In this document: positions 60,965-64,000 of the stretch, piece by piece
Position numbering within the stretch: position 1 is the stretch's first letter
How the letters are laid out: every line of letters starts with the position of its first letter
Notes under the pieces: model-generated
Seen by the model: only the letters and a program-made list of their open reading frames with translations
What the model was told of the DNA's origin: nothing
Databases searched by the model: none
NCBI GenBank assembly: GCA_963377175.1
Contig: CAUJNA010000846.1
Span: 726,604-790,603 of the forward strand
Direction of reading: 5' to 3'
Source of the DNA: Effrenium voratum
Lineage: Eukaryota; Sar; Dinophyceae; Suessiales; Symbiodiniaceae
DNA length: 64,000 nt
Position numbers and translations under genes: made by a program

Positions 60965-61333
60965 GGATGTTTATTTGTATGTGTGCCCCAGTAGTTCTAA
61001 AGGTTTAAAGGGAAAACACCTACCTGGAGGGTCCCCAATGTTGAGAAACACTCATGTTGCACAGAACTTAGAAACCCATCGTTTTTGAGAAAACTAACCC
61101 CTTGAAAACTGGGCTGTCCTAAGATCCCCTGCTAAAAAATAACTTTTAGTGGGTTGAATGGAAACCCCCACTAAACCTAAAAAGCTGAGGGGACGGCTGG
61201 GAACCGCCAAGAAAAGTCATTTGGGGAGCGCCTCCCGCGGCTGGTTTCTCCAAAATGTGCTGCCTGCCCCTCTTGAAAAAAAAAAACGATGGCACGTCCC
61301 AAAAGGCGATGGCATGGAAACCCAATGTCTAGG
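60965..61333. other. Intergenic stretch, no gene seen
   Basis: A family 7-like piece lies at about 61120-61185 (CCCCTGCTAAAAAATAAC). The rest is unique. Confidence 0.35.
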
Positions 61334-61500
61334 GTTCCGATTCGGCATGAAAAGGCTTGCTTGAGACTCAAACTTGGATGATGAGTTGCTCCTGAATGGC
61401 AAGTCATGGTGGTCAATAAACACCAAAACCTCCTGAGGTAAAAATCATGGTGGTTATACTGGCCCCCTTTGCTTCGAGTGTGATAAAATATGAACCCCCT
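61334..61500. repeat. Family 14 repeat, copy 5
   Basis: TTCCGATTCGGCATGAAAAG, CTTGGATGATGAGTTGCTCC and CATGGTGGTTATACTGGCCC. Confidence 0.55.
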
Positions 61501-61652
61501 TCGATTTATGGGTGAGATATGAACGCCAGGGCAGCGAGACCACCCCCAGTGGATTTCCAGAAAACGGATCGGCACTCTGCTTGCGGTAGATCCTGAAGCT
61601 TAAATTGTAGCAGCGCAAACGTTCCTCGCAACAAAAAAAACGGCCAGAAGTA

Positions 61653-61750
61653 CCTGGAGTCTCCTTCTGACCCTGTAAAAATGGTTGGTCATTACCCAAA
61701 ATAGAAGGGTCACGGACCCATTTTTAAAGGGTCCTTAGGGAGACTCCAAG
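61653..61750. mobile_element. Family 3 element, copy 9, TA flanks
   Basis: CCTGGAGTCTCCTTCTGACC at the left end and CCTTAGGGAGACTCCAAG at the right end, with TA on both sides. Confidence 0.87.
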
Positions 61751-61752
61751 TA

Positions 61753-62033
61753 TACATTCCGAGCAGCTTTTGTGTGGCCTTAAGGCATTAATTATCTCTA
61801 CAATCATCTTGGTCGCTGCAAGGAGCGCGCAGAAATCGAAATGCGAAGCGAGCGGAGAATTTGAAAAACATTGCAATGTCTCGCCTTCCTCCGGACAGAT
61901 TGACAAACACAAAACGCCCCGCTTTTTCACGGACCGCGCGCGTTTCGAAGCATCGATGCAGAAAAAACATGGCTCGAACCCAGATTGTACGTAACCCAAA
62001 TTTGTACGTCACACTGGGGGGGCTCCAGGATTT
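61753..62033. other. Unique stretch, no gene assigned
   Basis: Open on both strands in short frames. No domain is recognised. Confidence 0.3.
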
Positions 62034-62109
62034 TGAAGGGACACCCTCTCCAAAGAAGAACCAAATGATTCTGAAGGGAAACCCTCTCCAAAGAAGAACC
62101 AAATGAAGC
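62034..62109. repeat. Two-copy 38-bp tandem repeat
   Basis: TGAAGGGACACCCTCTCC and TGAAGGGAAACCCTCTCC, each followed by AAAGAAGAACCAAATGA, start at 62034 and 62072. Confidence 0.88.
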
Positions 62110-62297
62110 AAGCCACTGGAGTCATTGGCCGGAAGCCTATGCACCCCGTTAACTTATCGTGACCTGCGATAACCAGAAACTGCCCTAAATTGGACCTCCA
62201 AAAAGTCTGCTTGGGCCCTAGGATGGATTGAGCACACAAGGACCCCTGTCCCTTAGTAAGGCACTGGGCGGTTCCCAAACAAAAGGCCTTACTATGC

Positions 62298-62403
62298 CTT
62301 CCAATTGCTTAAGTCCCCTGGAAAAGAAACATGTTTCCTGTAGTGAAATCGATTCCCTTTAAACCCAACAGGGGAAGCTCAAAACACCTTCACCAAATGG
62401 AAG
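62298..62403. mobile_element. Family 9 element, copy 10
   Basis: CTTCCAATTGCTTAAGTCCC at the left end and CTTCACCAAATGGAAG at the right end. The flanks ATGC and ATGT match in three of four bases. Confidence 0.82.
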
Positions 62404-62409
62404 ATGTGT

Positions 62410-62474
62410 TCAGATCCCCTGCTAAAACTAAAAAGCATTTCGTGGGTGAAGTTCGGAAACCCACCCATCAAACC
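62410..62474. repeat. Family 7-like fragment
   Basis: CAGATCCCCTGCTAAAAC and GAAACCCACCCATCAAACC resemble 61120-61185. Confidence 0.5.
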
Positions 62475-62960
62475 TAAGGCTCAGTTCCTGAGCGGATTGG
62501 CCAAGAACAGAAACGGTTTGTTTGCCACTCCAATGGTCATAAAAGTAACTAACATGAACTCAGGAAGGTGAGAAAGGGATGGGTGGACACCACTGACCCC
62601 AGTTCCATAATTAGAGCTAGGCTCAATCATAGGATGTATATGTTGTTGTTTGTTTCACTTTTAGTCATTGGTAAGATGTAAAATGTATCCTAAGTCTACC
62701 CCTGGTTGCAACCCTCAACGGACTCTTGAAAGGCCATCTGCTTCCTTCTTGTGTGGGACTAGGCGGAGGAACTAGGGTTCATTGGGGGGGGGGTCCCTAG
62801 AAAAGCTTCAGCTCCTTCCGCGCCCGGTCCCGGGCCCCTTCCTGGTGCACCACGTCAGGTCGCTGGCTCAGGTTCGAGCCCAGCCTGGCGTTGAAAAGTC
62901 TCAACAAACCACTCGAAACCAACCGACACCAGCCTACCGAAAGAGCTTCCCTACTCCTGA
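62475..62960. other. Unique stretch, no gene seen
   Basis: A G-run lies near 62785, followed by a GC-rich block (62805-62890). No domain is recognised. Confidence 0.3.
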
Positions 62961-63239
62961 GCCCAACATAAGCCCACCTCCCATTCAACATGATTCGCTA
63001 GGGTTACCTTCCCCATTCTTTCCAGGCATCCTTCTTTTCAGGAAACCATCAACAACCCAGGGGAAACAGATCCGGTTTTTGAGAAAAGAATGATGGTTCA
63101 GAAGAATGGTTGGAATCAACCCCCAGAGTTCGCTTTGATCCATCCCAAAGCTGCCCCTTTGCGGCAAAGCTGAATGAAGTCAATGGTCCCAAGCCTCCTT
63201 TCGACCTGGGCCCAACATAAGCCCACCTCCCATTCAACA
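62961..63239. repeat. 30-bp direct repeat bracketing a family 11 element
   Basis: GCCCAACATAAGCCCACCTC continuing to CATTCAACA is present at 62961-62990 and, exactly, at 63210-63239. Confidence 0.88.
62998..63126. mobile_element. Family 11 element, copy 7
   Basis: CTAGGGTTACCTTCCCCATT at the left, CTTTCCAGGCATCC inside and GGTTGGAATCAACCCCCAG at the right. Confidence 0.7.
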
Positions 63240-63242
63240 GTT

Positions 63243-63361
63243 GGCCATGGGTCAAAATCCAAATCCTACCCCCAGTGAACATCCCAATCCACACTAAAAT
63301 AGGCTCTAAAATGGGAGGTGCACCTACACCAAAATGGTTCCATTGGTTTTGACCCACAGCC
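63243..63361. mobile_element. Family 4 element, copy 5
   Basis: GGCCATGGGTCAAAATCC at the left end and GGTTTTGACCCACAGCC at the right end. The centre has a deletion. Confidence 0.78.
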
Positions 63362-63888
63362 GTTTCACCAACCAGCGAGTTCAACGACAAGATGAAACTA
63401 TCAAAGCGCCCACTGCCATTTGCAGCAATACTAGGTGCACGGCATTGTTGCATGACCATACGATATATCAGTTCAACACATACCCGCCATTGGCGGAAGG
63501 CGGGTTGCTGTTCAAGCGTGCAACGCTATAAACACTCGCGGCTGCTAACATGTTCAAGCACGCTTTAAGAATAAATGTTCTGCCCACCCAGACAAGTACT
63601 CGCCACACCTTGCATCTTATCACACATTTCCAGAATCATCCTGAATCTGTACGACCGTGTTTCGTTCGGTTTTAAACCGAGTTTTGATTAAACGCCACCG
63701 ATCACCCCCCCCCCCCAAGGGTGAGCCTCAGAAATGGCCTTTCAGAAGCACCCCTAAAAACCATGGTGGGCCCAACCAACTGTGCAAACATGTCTAAACC
63801 ACTATATGGGTCTGGCTTTTTTCAGGGGACCCTCCGAAATTGCCCTTTAAAACCAAACAAAGACACCCCCATATATACCTCAGATGCC
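63362..63888. other. Unique stretch, no gene seen
   Basis: A C-run lies near 63706. No recognised family or domain. Confidence 0.3.
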
Positions 63889-63993
63889 CAGTGGCCATAG
63901 GACAAAAAACGGCATCCATGTTTGGTTGGTTGAGTTTGAAGGAACCGGAACCCTTTCCCAAAAACCGGCGTCGGAATCCGCTGGGCGACAAAG
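63889..63993. mobile_element. Family 10 element, copy 5
   Basis: CTCAGATGCCCAGTGGCC at the left end and TCCGCTGGGCGACAAAG at the right end. The flanks ATAC and ATTC match in three of four bases. Confidence 0.72.
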
Positions 63994-64000
63994 ATTCTTC

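Noticed and set aside
1..64000. CRISPR-like arrays
   Set aside because: Repeats are either dispersed palindromic elements or coding tandem repeats; none shows short repeats with regular unique spacers.

Overview
The window looks like nuclear DNA of a dinoflagellate (a Symbiodiniaceae or Polarella-like alga is plausible, but I cannot place it further). The reasons are two genes that join an N-terminal ubiquitin-like fold to long internal repeats (one RCC1/HERC-like with a GGDSSAVQDQLRNVQ-type signature, one BspA-like leucine-rich), an architecture I associate with dinoflagellate gene families; near-even base composition; very low gene density; and a background packed with short palindromic elements of the kind linked to intron gain in dinoflagellates. 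There is no bacterial operon structure, no rRNA, no convincing tRNA, no CRISPR array and no recognisable transposase or reverse transcriptase. Layout: 1-9 kb is non-coding and repeat-rich. 9.4-10.7 kb (minus strand) holds a decayed ubiquitin-like/RCC1-like gene with one in-frame TGA and a later frameshift. 13.5-16.4 kb (minus strand) holds a ubiquitin-like/BspA-type LRR gene with an 820-codon open frame, a 17-unit (1173 bp) internal higher-order duplication and a single-base frameshift near its 3' end. From 16.5 kb to the end there is no gene I can defend; the sequence is a mosaic of at least fifteen short interspersed families, scattered GC-rich unique islands of 100-200 bp that could be exons, and microsatellites concentrated at 49.5-53.8 kb. 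Most of the information is in the short elements. By comparing copies by eye I could define terminal inverted repeats (TIRs) and target-site duplications (TSDs). One family (12) has hAT-like 8-bp TSDs. Two (2 and 3) are flanked by TA, like Tc1/mariner MITEs. Five (1, 4, 5, 9 and 10) have 4-bp TSDs, several of them perfect. Family 1, with sixteen copies or fragments, has ends that read GT...AG and internal pyrimidine tracts, so it is a good introner-like candidate. No autonomous partner for any family is present in the window. Family numbers used below: 1 = CTAGGTCC ends; 2 = CTGTGGATGG ends; 3 = CCTGGAGTCTCC ends; 4 = GGCCATGGGTCAAAA ends; 5 = GAGTCACAATCAAAACC ends; 6 = GGCTGTGGGTC; 7 = AGTTTAACTTTTAGTGG; 8 = CTTGCTGGTGCTCAG ends; 9 = CTTCCATTTGGTTAAG ends; 10 = CTCAGATGCCCAGTGG ends; 11 = CTAGGGG ends with CATTCTTTCCAGG; 12 = CATAGGTGTCC ends; 13 = CAGGGATCCTT ends; 14 = GGATGATGAAACTCC; 15 = CCTGACAGAGGGGTCC; 16 = GGATTTCAACCACTAAACC; 17 = CCCAGAGGCTCC ends.
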